From the NCBI RefSeq assembly GCF_016107705.1, contig NZ_JAEHGC010000006.1, positions 62,001 to 126,000 of the forward strand: a stretch of 64,000 nt of DNA, read 5' to 3'. How positions within the stretch are numbered: position 1 is the stretch's first letter; the number at the start of each line of letters is the position of its first letter. The DNA is from Neobacillus cucumis. Its GTDB lineage: Bacteria > Bacillota > Bacilli > Bacillales_B > DSM-18226. Shown here piece by piece: positions 1 to 7,637 of the stretch. The notes under the pieces were generated by a model, which did no database searches, was not told the origin of the DNA, and worked only from the letters and a program-made list of their open reading frames with translations. A program made the translations under genes and the position numbers.

Positions 1-786
1 TGTCACAGGACCAACTCCGCCTGGAACAGGGGTAATCGCGCTAGCTTTTTCATAACACGCATCGTAATCCACATCACCGATATTGCCTTTGTTATATCCA
101 GCATCCAAGATTACTGCACCTTCTTTGATCCAGTCGCCTTGAATAAAATTAGGTTTACCCACAGCTGCTACAACAATATCCGCTTGTTTAACGATTTCTG
201 GTAAATTCGTTGTACGTGAATGACAGGTTGTAACTGTCGCATCCGCATTTAAAAGTAATGCAGATACCGGCTTCCCTAAAATCGGGCTTCTTCCAACAAC
301 AACCGCATGTTTACCCTCAACAGGGATATTGTAAAAGTTAATGATTTCCATGATCGCAGCCGGAGTACATGATGGATATTTTCCAAATCCTAAAGCTGTT
401 TCCCCATAGCCTCTGCTTGTTACCCCATCAACATCCTTACGAATATCAATGGACTCAAACGCTTTACGTTCATCAATCTGTGCCGGCACTGGATGTTGAA
501 GAAGAATTCCATGAACAGAATCATCTTGGTTTAATTCATCAATTGTTTTTAATAAATCATCTGTTTGTGTTTCTTTAGGAAGGTGAATTCGTAATGATTT
601 AATTCCAACCTTCTCACAAGCATTTCCCTTCATTTTTACATATGTCGCTGATGAAGGATCATCCCCGACTAAAATAGTAGCAAGGCAAGGAGTAACTCCT
701 TTTTCCTTTAGTACGTTCACTTTATCTTTTAAAGCATCTTTAATATTGGTTGCTACGAGTTGTCCATCTAAAATGACTTTTTCCAT
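1..786 (-). CDS. folD: Bifunctional methylenetetrahydrofolate dehydrogenase/cyclohydrolase FolD (3' part beyond window)
   Basis: FolD interconverts 5,10-methylene-, 5,10-methenyl- and 10-formyl-tetrahydrofolate in the cytosol, supplying one-carbon units for purine and formyl-Met synthesis. The visible 262 residues start at an ATG (784-786) preceded by AGGAGG. They carry the YxxxK catalytic pair (YVKMK, about residues 50-54), the QHPVP and KDVDG signature, a CTPAA motif and the NADP-binding VVGRSPILGKP segment, and end in PVPGGVGPVT at the window edge. About 20 further residues are expected. The text around KDVDGVTSRGYGE differs from the usual housekeeping FolD consensus, so this could be a paralogue. 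It lies behind a ZTP riboswitch with a terminator (813-913), which ties its expression to folate stress. Confidence 0.95.
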   Translation of the reverse strand, partial: MEKVILDGQLVATNIKDALKDKVNVLKEKGVTPCLATILVGDDPSSATYVKMKGNACEKVGIKSLRIHLPKETQTDDLLKTIDELNQDDSVHGILLQHPVPAQIDERKAFESIDIRKDVDGVTSRGYGETALGFGKYPSCTPAAIMEIINFYNIPVEGKHAVVVGRSPILGKPVSALLLNADATVTTCHSRTTNLPEIVKQADIVVAAVGKPNFIQGDWIKEGAVILDAGYNKGNIGDVDYDACYEKASAITPVPGGVGPVT

Positions 787-812
787 TGAAAAAAACCCTC
801 CTAAATAATAAA

Positions 813-839
813 AGAGATAGGAAAAAAATACCTATCTCT
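813..839 (-). terminator. Intrinsic terminator in the folD leader
   Basis: A perfect 9-bp stem, AGAGATAGG (813-821) with CCTATCTCT (831-839), is followed on the minus strand by a U-rich run just before the folD ribosome site. It directly adjoins the riboswitch aptamer, so it is the likely expression platform, read through when ligand binds. Confidence 0.85.
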
Positions 840-913
840 GCCCAGACGACCCGACCGTATAAAATGCAGCTCCCATGTGGTCAATTCCACGGTTGTCGTC
901 AGTCACTGCATTT
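840..913 (-). promoter_or_regulatory. ZTP (pfl motif) riboswitch upstream of folD
   Basis: Read on the minus strand, the leader contains GACTGACGACAACCGTGG, a GGAATTGACC loop, CACATGGGAGCTGCA and a downstream GTCGTCTGGGCAG block. This matches the pfl/ZTP aptamer: the first hairpin with its conserved GGGAGC strand, a linker, and the CCGNCTGGGC pseudoknot arm. Known members sense ZTP/ZMP, which build up when 10-formyl-THF is short, and switch on folate and purine genes. The class call is by motif recognition, not a covariance search. Confidence 0.88.
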
Positions 914-930
914 TCCTTCTTATTGATTAG

Positions 931-959
931 AGAATATCATACCTTAAAAAGATATTCAA
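931..959 (-). promoter_or_regulatory. Sigma-A-type promoter for riboswitch-folD
   Basis: On the minus strand TTGAAT (954-959) and TATTCT (931-936) are separated by 17 bp. The start would fall just before the ZTP aptamer. Confidence 0.6.
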
Positions 960-971
960 TAAAGGTTTTTG

Positions 972-1448
972 TTAGGAAGAAAATGGATAAACCAAATAGG
1001 TTAAGAAACCAATAATAATCCCGGTGATGGCTCCAAAAAATACCTCTGCCGGTTGATGTCCTAACAGCTCTTTAAGCTTTGCTCGGGATTCTGTTTTTTT
1101 TAGATTAGGGTCTTTTAGAGTTTCAACCAAAGCGTTAAAATCAACTAACAATTTATTTAAAACCTCCGCATGGTAACCGGCATGCCGGCGGACACCCGTA
1201 GCATCATGCATGACAATGGCAGACATCACTACACAAATCGCGAACTCATTTGATTTAAACCCTGAGGTAAGCCCAATCGCTGTTGTTAAGGAAATAATCG
1301 TTGCGGTATGGGAGCTAGGCATACCGCCAGTACTAAACATCAGATTCCATCTTACTTCTCCGGTTGTTAAAAAATGAATGGGAATTTTTACGAATTGAGC
1401 AATCAACATCCCTAAAAGGGCGGCTAAAATAGGATAGGATAAAAACAC
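972..1448 (-). CDS. YuiD-like divergent PAP2-family membrane protein (DUF212)
   Basis: A 158-residue integral membrane protein of the DUF212/YuiD group, distantly related to acid phosphatase/vanadium haloperoxidase (PAP2) folds. It has the family motif GGMPSSHT (about residues 41-48) and the DATGVRRHAG segment (about 83-92), with hydrophobic segments at the amino end, in the middle and at the carboxy end (ITGIIIGFLTYLVYP). Its length is normal for the family. The physiological substrate is not known. It lies upstream of the folD promoter on the same strand, but the riboswitch terminator makes folD a separate unit. Confidence 0.88.
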   Translation of the reverse strand: MFLSYPILAALLGMLIAQFVKIPIHFLTTGEVRWNLMFSTGGMPSSHTATIISLTTAIGLTSGFKSNEFAICVVMSAIVMHDATGVRRHAGYHAEVLNKLLVDFNALVETLKDPNLKKTESRAKLKELLGHQPAEVFFGAITGIIIGFLTYLVYPFSS

Positions 1449-1635
1449 AGGTTTCCCTCCAGTAAATGTATTTAACTTTTCTCATTAATAATTGATTGTA
1501 TGTGTATATCGCAAAAGAAATTTCTTTTATTACATACCCTTTTTAATGTTAGATTACCCAAAAAGGCAAATTCCTTATGATTATAAATTAAAAGGGGAAA
1601 CTGAACCTATATAGTGAAATTTAGGAGGAGAGATT

Positions 1636-2973
1636 TTGCGAAAAAATTTTTTAGCCATAGCCACACTTTCTATTGCAGCAGTTGGAACCATACTCGGTAC
1701 CATTCATCACGGAGTACAGGCAGAACGCGCAGAGGTTAACAATATCATTTTTTTAATCGGAGATGGAATGGGGGTTTCCTATACGACTGCATATCGCTAT
1801 TATAAGGATAATCCGAACACAAAAAAGTTTGAGCCCACAGCGTTTGATCCATACCTAGTTGGACAGCAAATGACTTACTCAGATGACCCGAGGCATAATG
1901 TAACCGATTCCGCTGCTGCAGGTACAGCCATGGCAACAGGGGTCAAAACCTACAATTCGGCGATTGGGGTCGACCGCAATGGCTCACCGGTAAAATCCGT
2001 TCTGGAAGCGGCTAAAGAAAAAGGTAAATCCACTGGTTTCGTTGTGACTTGTCAGATTGCGCATGCCACACCCGCAGCCTTTGGTGCCCATGAAAAAAAC
2101 CGCAAAAATATGGATGCAATAGCGGATGATTATTTTGACGAGAAAATTAATGGCCACCACAAAATCGATGTAATGTTTGGCGGTGGAGTAACCAACTTGG
2201 TCCGTTCTGACCGTGATTTAACAAAGGAATTCCAAAAAGATGGTTATGATTATGTAACGAATAAGGACGAAATGTTAAAAAGTAAACAAACTAAGGTGCT
2301 TGGATTGTTTGCTCCTGAAGGATTGCCTAAGATGCTGGATCGAGACGCATCTATACCATCCTTAAAAGAGATGACAGAAACTGCTTTAAGTAAATTAAGT
2401 AAAAATAAAAAGGGTTTTTTCCTAATGGTTGAGGGAAGCCAGATTGACTGGGCAGGTCATGATAACGACATCGTTGCTGCGATGAGCGAGATGCAAGACT
2501 TTGAAAATGCGTTTAAAGCGGCAATTGATTTTGCTAAAAAAGACAAGCATACATTGGTGGTTGCAACTGCAGATCATTCAACAGGCGGTTTTTCAGTCGG
2601 GGCAAAGGGGAATTATAACTGGTTTGCAGCGCCAATACTAGCTGCAAAGCATACTCCTGACTTTATGGCAGAACAAATTGCAAAAGGTGCAGAGGTAGAA
2701 CAAACGTTAAAAAGTAATATTGAGTTGTCACTGAAACCCGAAGAAATCGGATTGGTTAAAAAAGCGGCTGACTCTAAAAACGTAACTGAAATTGATAATG
2801 CTATTGAAAAGATTTTCGATAACCGATCCGTCACGGGTTGGACAACCAGCGGGCATACGGGGGATGATGTGAACATATATGCTTACGGACCCGGAAGCAA
2901 TCTTTTTGCCGGAAAAATAAACAATACAGATCAAGCAAAAAACATCTTTGAGATAATTAAAAGAGGTAAGTGA
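1636..2973 (+). CDS. Secreted alkaline phosphatase (PhoA/PhoB family)
   Basis: Hydrolyses phosphate monoesters outside the cell or at its surface. The protein has 445 residues and starts with TTG (1636), chosen because AGGAGGAG lies 6-8 bases upstream. It has a signal peptide (about 1-29, ending near GVQA). Active-site features are GDGMG (42-46, metal ligand Asp), DSAAAGTAMATG with the nucleophile Ser92, VEGSQIDWAGHDND (metal ligands), TADHSTGG and SGHTGDDV (metal-binding His). It is monocistronic, with a convergent terminator at 2992-3018. The upstream TTAATG-N5-TTACCC (1543-1559) could be a partial PhoP box, but is much weaker than the one at 12.3 kb. Confidence 0.96.
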   Translation: MRKNFLAIATLSIAAVGTILGTIHHGVQAERAEVNNIIFLIGDGMGVSYTTAYRYYKDNPNTKKFEPTAFDPYLVGQQMTYSDDPRHNVTDSAAAGTAMATGVKTYNSAIGVDRNGSPVKSVLEAAKEKGKSTGFVVTCQIAHATPAAFGAHEKNRKNMDAIADDYFDEKINGHHKIDVMFGGGVTNLVRSDRDLTKEFQKDGYDYVTNKDEMLKSKQTKVLGLFAPEGLPKMLDRDASIPSLKEMTETALSKLSKNKKGFFLMVEGSQIDWAGHDNDIVAAMSEMQDFENAFKAAIDFAKKDKHTLVVATADHSTGGFSVGAKGNYNWFAAPILAAKHTPDFMAEQIAKGAEVEQTLKSNIELSLKPEEIGLVKKAADSKNVTEIDNAIEKIFDNRSVTGWTTSGHTGDDVNIYAYGPGSNLFAGKINNTDQAKNIFEIIKRGK

Positions 2974-2991
2974 TGTCATTTAAAAAGTTAC

Positions 2992-3018
2992 CCCGTTGGA
3001 CTCCCTTGTTCCAACGGG
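2992..3018. terminator. Bidirectional hairpin between convergent genes
   Basis: CCCGTTGGA (2992-3000) pairs perfectly with TCCAACGGG (3010-3018). It lies between the alkaline phosphatase and the convergent SRPBCC gene. U-runs are weak on both sides. Confidence 0.6.
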
Positions 3019-3028
3019 CTATTGATAA

Positions 3029-3472
3029 CTACTCCTTAACTAAAGCGCCTCTCAAGGTATTGACTCCGTTTTCTAAATATCCTTTTAAACAGGTCAACAT
3101 ATAAACCCATCCTTCTTTATTGTCGACTAGATTATGTACGAATTCAGGGTCATTTTCTTTAAAACCATCTTCTGTAACTTCAATAATCGTAGAGGACGAA
3201 TCTACCTCATTTAGTGAGATTGTCACCTGATGTTCATCCTCAACTGGGCCCCAATTAAATACAATTTTTTGATCTGCAACAACATCTATGACTTTTATTT
3301 CAAGTTCCGCATTGTATTCTTTATATGTTAATGCAACCGTCTTTCCAGATTCCCATCTCTCAGAGCTTGTTGAAAACCAAAAATTACCGATTTTTGCTGG
3401 ATCAACAAATGCTTCAAATACTTCATGAGCAGGTTTTGCTATTTCAAATTTTGTAATGTTTTTCATATTCAA
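3029..3472 (-). CDS. SRPBCC-domain protein (AHSA1/START-like)
   Basis: A 147-residue single-domain protein of the SRPBCC superfamily (AHSA1 branch), a fold with a deep hydrophobic ligand cavity. The family pattern is clear: an opening like ITKFEIAKPAHEVFEAFVDP, then IGNFWF, the central WGPVEDEHQVTISL and a carboxy-terminal helix GWVYMLTCLKGYLENG. The ligand is unknown. The palindrome at 3516-3533 lies about 45 bp upstream of its start and could control it. A second AHSA1-like gene lies at 53990. Confidence 0.85.
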   Translation of the reverse strand: MNMKNITKFEIAKPAHEVFEAFVDPAKIGNFWFSTSSERWESGKTVALTYKEYNAELEIKVIDVVADQKIVFNWGPVEDEHQVTISLNEVDSSSTIIEVTEDGFKENDPEFVHNLVDNKEGWVYMLTCLKGYLENGVNTLRGALVKE

Positions 3473-3515
3473 GTCATCTCACTTTCCACTAAAGATTCTA
3501 ATGATTAGTGTATAC

Positions 3516-3533
3516 TAATCAAACGTTTAATTA
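3516..3533. promoter_or_regulatory. Candidate operator palindrome, copy 1
   Basis: TAATCAAACGTTTAATTA, an 18-bp near-perfect palindrome preceded by TATAC. Very similar sequences lie at 7042, 7109 and 32143. It sits between the divergent SRPBCC and RraA-like genes. Size and symmetry suit a TetR-type repressor site; the regulator is unknown. Confidence 0.55.
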
Positions 3534-3727
3534 AAATTGCCCTTCGTTTTCTTTCAACTTTTGATTAATAAAGTTTAACCAACCATGTTCAGTTCATTCA
3601 AATAAGGAATAACCCAATATGAAATATTTCGATTTTATTTAATAGGAGATATATTAGTATGCTAGAGATACATATAGATTACTATTTGATGCTATTGACC
3701 TTGTAAATAAAATTAGGAGGAGAAAAA

Positions 3728-4339
3728 ATGAATATTGTTGATCAATTTCAAGACATACCAACAACGTGTATTTCCGATGCATTAGAGGGGATGACAAACT
3801 TAGATGCATCAATCAAACCTTTAAAAGAAGAATACAGGGTTGCTGGACGTGCATTTACTGTAAATATGCAAGCAGGGGATAATCTAGTAGTATTAAAAGC
3901 CATACGTGACGCTAAACCGGGGGATATCATTGTTATAGACGCAAAAGGGGATACGCGCAGAGCCATCGCAGGTGATTTTATTCTCGGGATGGCCCAAACC
4001 ATTGGCATTAAAGGGATTATTGCAGATGGAGTTATTCGTGACATTATAGGTGCAAAGGAATTAAATTATCCCGTGTTTTGTAAAGGGACTACAATAGCTG
4101 CAAGCAACAAAACGGGAAATGGAAGCATTAATGGACCTATTTCATGCGGCGGTGTAACCATTTCAACTGGTGATCTTGTAGTAGGAGATGCGGATGGTGT
4201 TGTAGTAATACCGCGTGAAAGAGAAGAGGAAATCCTGAAAAAATCACAAGAAAAATTAGAGAAAGACAATAAAAGAGCAGAAAAGGTATCAAACAATAAG
4301 GAAGAAATCATTACCTATCTAGACAAAATGTTATCTTAA
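3728..4339 (+). CDS. RraA-like protein (HMG/CHA aldolase-type fold)
   Basis: A 203-residue protein of the RraA/HMG aldolase superfamily, formerly often misannotated as demethylmenaquinone methyltransferase. Diagnostic segments are TTCISDALEG near the amino end, GDIIVIDAKGDTRRAIAGD (about 75-93) and the GIIADGVIRD motif (about 114-123) that carries Arg and Asp active-site residues in aldolases. Members either inhibit RNase E (not the situation in Bacillus) or cleave 4-hydroxy-4-methyl-2-oxoglutarate-like compounds. Substrate cannot be told from sequence. It starts at ATG with AGGAGGAG upstream, is monocistronic, and ends at a strong terminator. Confidence 0.9.
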   Translation: MNIVDQFQDIPTTCISDALEGMTNLDASIKPLKEEYRVAGRAFTVNMQAGDNLVVLKAIRDAKPGDIIVIDAKGDTRRAIAGDFILGMAQTIGIKGIIADGVIRDIIGAKELNYPVFCKGTTIAASNKTGNGSINGPISCGGVTISTGDLVVGDADGVVVIPREREEEILKKSQEKLEKDNKRAEKVSNNKEEIITYLDKMLS

Positions 4340-4344
4340 TTGGA

Positions 4345-4375
4345 GTTGGGCCATCTCGATCTGGCCCAACTTTTT
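4345..4375 (+). terminator. Intrinsic terminator
   Basis: GTTGGGCC (4345-4352) pairs with GGCCCAAC (4363-4370), followed by TTTTT. It ends the RraA-like gene. Confidence 0.9.
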
Positions 4376-4508
4376 ATATGGACGAATATGCTACTGAATC
4401 TTTAATAAATTCAACAAACGCTTTCACAACATTAAGTTCCTCAGCACTCTTATGATAAACCCTCCATGTTTTTTGTGTTATTGGAATGCAGGGGACACCA
4501 AATCCGGA
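4374..4508 (-). pseudogene. Fragment of a LysR-family regulator carboxy terminus
   Basis: On the minus strand an open frame of about 44 codons ends in TAA at 4374-4376 and reads GFGVPCIPITQKTWRVYHKS followed by EELNVVKAFVEFIKD. This resembles the last part of LysR effector domains. There is no start codon, ribosome site or DNA-binding part upstream, so it is a decayed remnant. Attribution is by pattern recognition only. Confidence 0.4.
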
Positions 4509-4627
4509 CTGCTTTTTTTAAGTGTCTTGCTGTTAATATCTTTTCTGATGGTTCTATTTATGAATCTTGATAAGAATGGAAGTATCAGAAGAAAATAATT
4601 ATAAAAATGTATCGGGTTAAGACAAAA

Positions 4628-4669
4628 AAAGGATCTGGCAAAAATGAACAACTTTGCGCCAGATCCTTT
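4628..4669. terminator. Orphan inverted repeat, terminator-like
   Basis: AAAGGATCTGGC (4628-4639) pairs perfectly with GCCAGATCCTTT (4658-4669), with short T- and A-runs outside. No intact gene on either strand ends here; it probably belonged to a lost gene. Confidence 0.6.
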
Positions 4670-4710
4670 ACTTTTTGGCTGTGTTAAAAGACAATATTGA
4701 TTTTGAACAG

Positions 4711-4852
4711 CGTTGATTGGAGCGGAAGGCACGAAGACTCCTGTGGGAGTACGGGACAGGGGAGACCCCGCAGGAGCGAAGCGACGAGGAGGCTCCCCGA
4801 ACCGCCCACGGAAAGCGAAGTGCCTGGAGCGGAAAACAACAACTGGGTTTAA
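4711..4852. repeat. Dispersed palindromic element of Bacillaceae type
   Basis: A GC-rich block of about 140 bp in AT-rich surroundings. It opens with TTGATTGGAGCGGAAGGCAC and closes with GTGCCTGGAGCGGAA, so GGCAC/GTGCC form outer inverted arms. Inside are ACTCC/GGAGT and GGGGAG/CTCCCC pairs and the string GCAGGAGCGAAGCGACGAGG. I recognise this as an element scattered through many Bacillus genomes; it encodes no protein. The flank GTGTTAAAAGACAATATTGA (from 4681) reappears, diverged and without the core, at 29341. Confidence 0.7.
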
Positions 4853-4958
4853 CAGAGCCTACTTTTTAGCAAAAATAGCCTGATGCACTCTTTTTTTAGA
4901 CGTGTGATATAATAAAGTCGAAGGTAAGAGTCAAAATGATGTTAGGGGGCAGAGATGA

Positions 4959-6380
4959 ATGGATAAAGAACTGATGATACCAACTGAAATATCAATAAAG
5001 GATAAAAAGAAAATAATAAAAGGGAATATTCTTCGTGCCGCTCTTTTTGCAAGAAGCAAGGTAGTCGAAGTGATGACAGAAGAACACGATAAATATTATC
5101 TTGTTTACTATAAAAACTCTTTTATTTATGGTGACAAACTCACTAAACCCACCGAAGATACTTTTATTGATAAAGCTTTTCGAGAAGGAATTATACTTAA
5201 GGCTCCCAATCCAATGTTACCCACATTTATCCCCAATTTAAACGTTTCAATTCCGAGTAAAAATAAACTCTTCACAGAACTCCAACAGCATTTTTCACTG
5301 CAAGAAGTAGCCTATATTGCCACAATACTTGACTCCTTTTTTGAAAAAAATCAGCTAATCGAAATGATTGACAAAATTTATTATCACCAAAGAAGAAGTG
5401 GGAAATTTATGAAATCCTTCCAGGTGATTCGAATTTTACGTGACTTTGCTCCTTCCTTAAAATCTGCAAAGGAACGATTAGAATCACACGAATACTTTTC
5501 TTACCACGATTTTTACAATACCTCCAGTTTGTCTGAAATCCTTAAAAAGGACCCACTTTATGTAGAGCTGCACTGCTTCCAAAACCGCTTAAATCCAAAG
5601 GAACAACAATTTTTAGAACAAATATTTACGCAGCAGGATTGTAATGTTGAAGTGTTACTGCTGTGGCTGGAACGAGTTGAGAAACTTCAAAGAGCGGAGA
5701 CCCTTGAAAAGTCTACTGCGCTTGCACTAAGATTTCTAACGTTAGAACAATGGATGCTCGTTTTAAGTGAGGCAAACATTAACCCGTTTAAAGAGCTACC
5801 TGAAGCAAAACAACTGATTGAAAAAATGGTTGCGAAAGGTAACACTGAGAAAGCTGCCCTATATTTATTCACCTTTTTAGATGACCTGCCACATTCCTAC
5901 GAAACGATTCTAACCAACATTTGGGGAAATTCCGACCCTAAGTTTGTGTTCACACACTTGGACGATTTCCTTACCTTGCTGAAACATCTTCCCGATGATA
6001 AGAAAACAATACAGATGGAACAAAAAATGTCCCAGCTGGCTGTTCTCCTTTTAGAAGAGCATGACCTCCAAACGGTTCGTAATAAACTAATACCTGTTAA
6101 TGAGACAATCCCCCATTTAAAGGTGTTTGAAAAAATCAATAAAATGGCCGGGTTGGAAGAGGATCCAGAACGGATGATGGAACTGGGGGATTATTACGCA
6201 GAGTATCAGCAATTTGATAAGGCTATCGATTGCTTCTTTTGGGAGATGGAGTTGCAGCCGCAAAATCCGATTCCAGTTTTGAGAATTAGTAAAATGTATC
6301 AGCAAAAGGGGATGGTCAAGGAAGCTAGTGTATATCAAAAAATAGCTGCTCAATTAAAAGATAATCAACAGGTTGGATAA
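4959..6380 (+). CDS. Helical TPR-containing protein of unknown function
   Basis: A 473-residue soluble, largely helical protein that I cannot assign to a named family. The carboxy-terminal part (about 405-465) reads like two tetratricopeptide units (MMELGDYYAEYQQFDKAIDC, then PQNPIPVLRISKMYQQKGM), suggesting a protein-interaction role. There is no signal peptide, membrane segment or catalytic motif. The start is ATG 4959, nine bases after AGGGGG; an ATG five bases earlier opens only a three-codon frame. The terminator at 6391 makes it monocistronic. Confidence 0.85.
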   Translation: MDKELMIPTEISIKDKKKIIKGNILRAALFARSKVVEVMTEEHDKYYLVYYKNSFIYGDKLTKPTEDTFIDKAFREGIILKAPNPMLPTFIPNLNVSIPSKNKLFTELQQHFSLQEVAYIATILDSFFEKNQLIEMIDKIYYHQRRSGKFMKSFQVIRILRDFAPSLKSAKERLESHEYFSYHDFYNTSSLSEILKKDPLYVELHCFQNRLNPKEQQFLEQIFTQQDCNVEVLLLWLERVEKLQRAETLEKSTALALRFLTLEQWMLVLSEANINPFKELPEAKQLIEKMVAKGNTEKAALYLFTFLDDLPHSYETILTNIWGNSDPKFVFTHLDDFLTLLKHLPDDKKTIQMEQKMSQLAVLLLEEHDLQTVRNKLIPVNETIPHLKVFEKINKMAGLEEDPERMMELGDYYAEYQQFDKAIDCFFWEMELQPQNPIPVLRISKMYQQKGMVKEASVYQKIAAQLKDNQQVG

Positions 6381-6390
6381 CCTTTTATAC

Positions 6391-6417
6391 AGGGCTCGTT
6401 TCCGAGCTCTTTTTTTG
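6391..6417 (+). terminator. Intrinsic terminator
   Basis: AGGGCTCG and CGAGCTCT (6391-6410) with a TTTC loop, followed by a run of Ts. Confidence 0.88.
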
Positions 6418-6478
6418 GGAATTTTACCAGAGTAAACAATAAGGAATGATAAAATAAAAATTAGAGGAGGGATCCACG

Positions 6479-7015
6479 ATGGAAATTGTTGAAAAAGCAC
6501 TTCAAACAGCTAGTAAAGCCCACGAAGGCCAGTACAGAAAACTTACGGATATCCCTTACATAACACATCCTGTAGCAGTGGGAATGCTTCTGATGAAAGC
6601 AGGGTACTTGGATGATGTTGTGGCAGCTGGAATCCTCCATGATACGGTGGAAGATACCAATTTAACCTTGGAAGTTCTTAAACGTAAATTTGGCGAAAAA
6701 ATTGCTGAGATAGTAGCGGGATGCTCCGAACCTGATAAATCGCTCTCTTGGGAGAAGCGAAAGAAGCATACGATTGAATTTTTAAAAACCGCTTCAAAGG
6801 AAATCCTTGCTGTTGCTTGTGCGGATAAACTACATAATATTCGATCAATCAGAAATGACTATGAACAAGTTGGCGATGAGGTTTGGAAGAGGTTTAAACG
6901 GGGCAAGGAGAAGCAAAAGTGGTATTACACGAATGTCGTGGAAAGCTTGGGGGCCCAAGGGAGCTTTGCTTTGTTAGAAGAATTACGTAAGGAAGTGGAA
7001 TTGTTATTTCACTAA
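6479..7015 (+). CDS. HD-domain phosphohydrolase, SpoT-hydrolase-like
   Basis: A 178-residue stand-alone HD domain resembling the (p)ppGpp hydrolase half of RelA/SpoT proteins. Visible landmarks are AHEGQYRK with YITHP (first metal His), the HD pair in ILHDTVEDT (about 54-62) and ACADKLHNIRSI with the distal Asp (about 121-132). There is no synthetase or TGS/ACT domain, as in MESH-type small alarmone hydrolases. It would remove the 3' pyrophosphate of alarmones, but other nucleotides are possible substrates. Clear ribosome site (GAGGAGG); single gene. Confidence 0.88.
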   Translation: MEIVEKALQTASKAHEGQYRKLTDIPYITHPVAVGMLLMKAGYLDDVVAAGILHDTVEDTNLTLEVLKRKFGEKIAEIVAGCSEPDKSLSWEKRKKHTIEFLKTASKEILAVACADKLHNIRSIRNDYEQVGDEVWKRFKRGKEKQKWYYTNVVESLGAQGSFALLEELRKEVELLFH

Positions 7016-7041
7016 AAGCCTTGTGTCGGAAAAGCGTATAC

Positions 7042-7059
7042 TAATTAAACGTTTAATTG
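7042..7059. promoter_or_regulatory. Candidate operator palindrome, copy 2
   Basis: TAATTAAACGTTTAATTG preceded by GTATAC. Same core AAACGTTT and flanks as the sites at 3516, 7109 and 32143. Confidence 0.5.
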
Positions 7060-7108
7060 AAAGGCGTAAGCCTTGGTAAATTGGGGTTTTGGCTGAAACA
7101 GTATAAAC

Positions 7109-7126
7109 TAATCAAACGTTTAGTTA
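7109..7126. promoter_or_regulatory. Candidate operator palindrome, copy 3
   Basis: TAATCAAACGTTTAGTTA preceded by GTATAAAC. Paired with the copy at 7042. Confidence 0.5.
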
Positions 7127-7637
7127 AAGATTATTAGCCAGGAGAACATTACCTGTCACTAAACAATAAAGGAAAGGAGCCATAATTGATTTTCAATGTT
7201 TAGTGAAATTACGACCATGTGTGGGTTTAAAATAAAGTTGCACCGTTTAGAACAAGATTGAACCGTTTTAAAAAAGATCGACTGGAAGCCCCATTTATAG
7301 TATTTATCTGATAGGGTTTTGTTACCTTTGATTTTCAAAATACGAAAACCAGCCCCGTCATAGGGCTAGTTGATATATAATATCCTTTAAAACTAATGGG
7401 ATTTTATTTTTGGTAATAGGTTTTGAACCTTGCTTTAACAAGATTTTGGCTTATTTCAAAAGTATTCTAACAGAGTTGTGTAAACTTTGCCTTTCCTTAT
7501 ATATCAAGGGTATTAGGTCTTAACGTCCGCTATTTTCGTTTTAAGCTTGGAAATCCCTTCTTTAACAACCCGAATGGGTGTTTGGGAAGCTTATTCCCAT
7601 TAACAAGTACAATAAACACCACATGATGCTACTGGAT

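Larger units (their letters stand above)
7016..7637. other. Gene-free stretch with two operator-like palindromes
   Basis: No credible gene. Two copies of the TAATNAAACGTTT palindrome lie at 7042-7059 and 7109-7126, 67 bp apart. They are followed by a ribosome-site-like AAAGGAG (about 7173) with only a five-codon TTG frame after it, which suggests a deleted gene once controlled by these sites. A weak hairpin, AACCAGCCCC/GGGGCTAG-like, lies near 7350. Confidence 0.5.

Noticed and set aside
1543..1559. Pho box of the alkaline phosphatase gene
   Set aside because: Only two poor repeats at 11-bp spacing; not strong enough to list as a feature.
4478..4732. Minus-strand 84-codon frame across the gap at 4.5-4.7 kb
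   Set aside because: Runs through an inverted repeat, has no ribosome site, and a different frame matches a LysR end better.
4954..4965. ATG five bases before the TPR gene start
   Set aside because: It opens only ATG-AAT-GGA-TAA; the in-frame ATG at 4959 fits the ribosome site.
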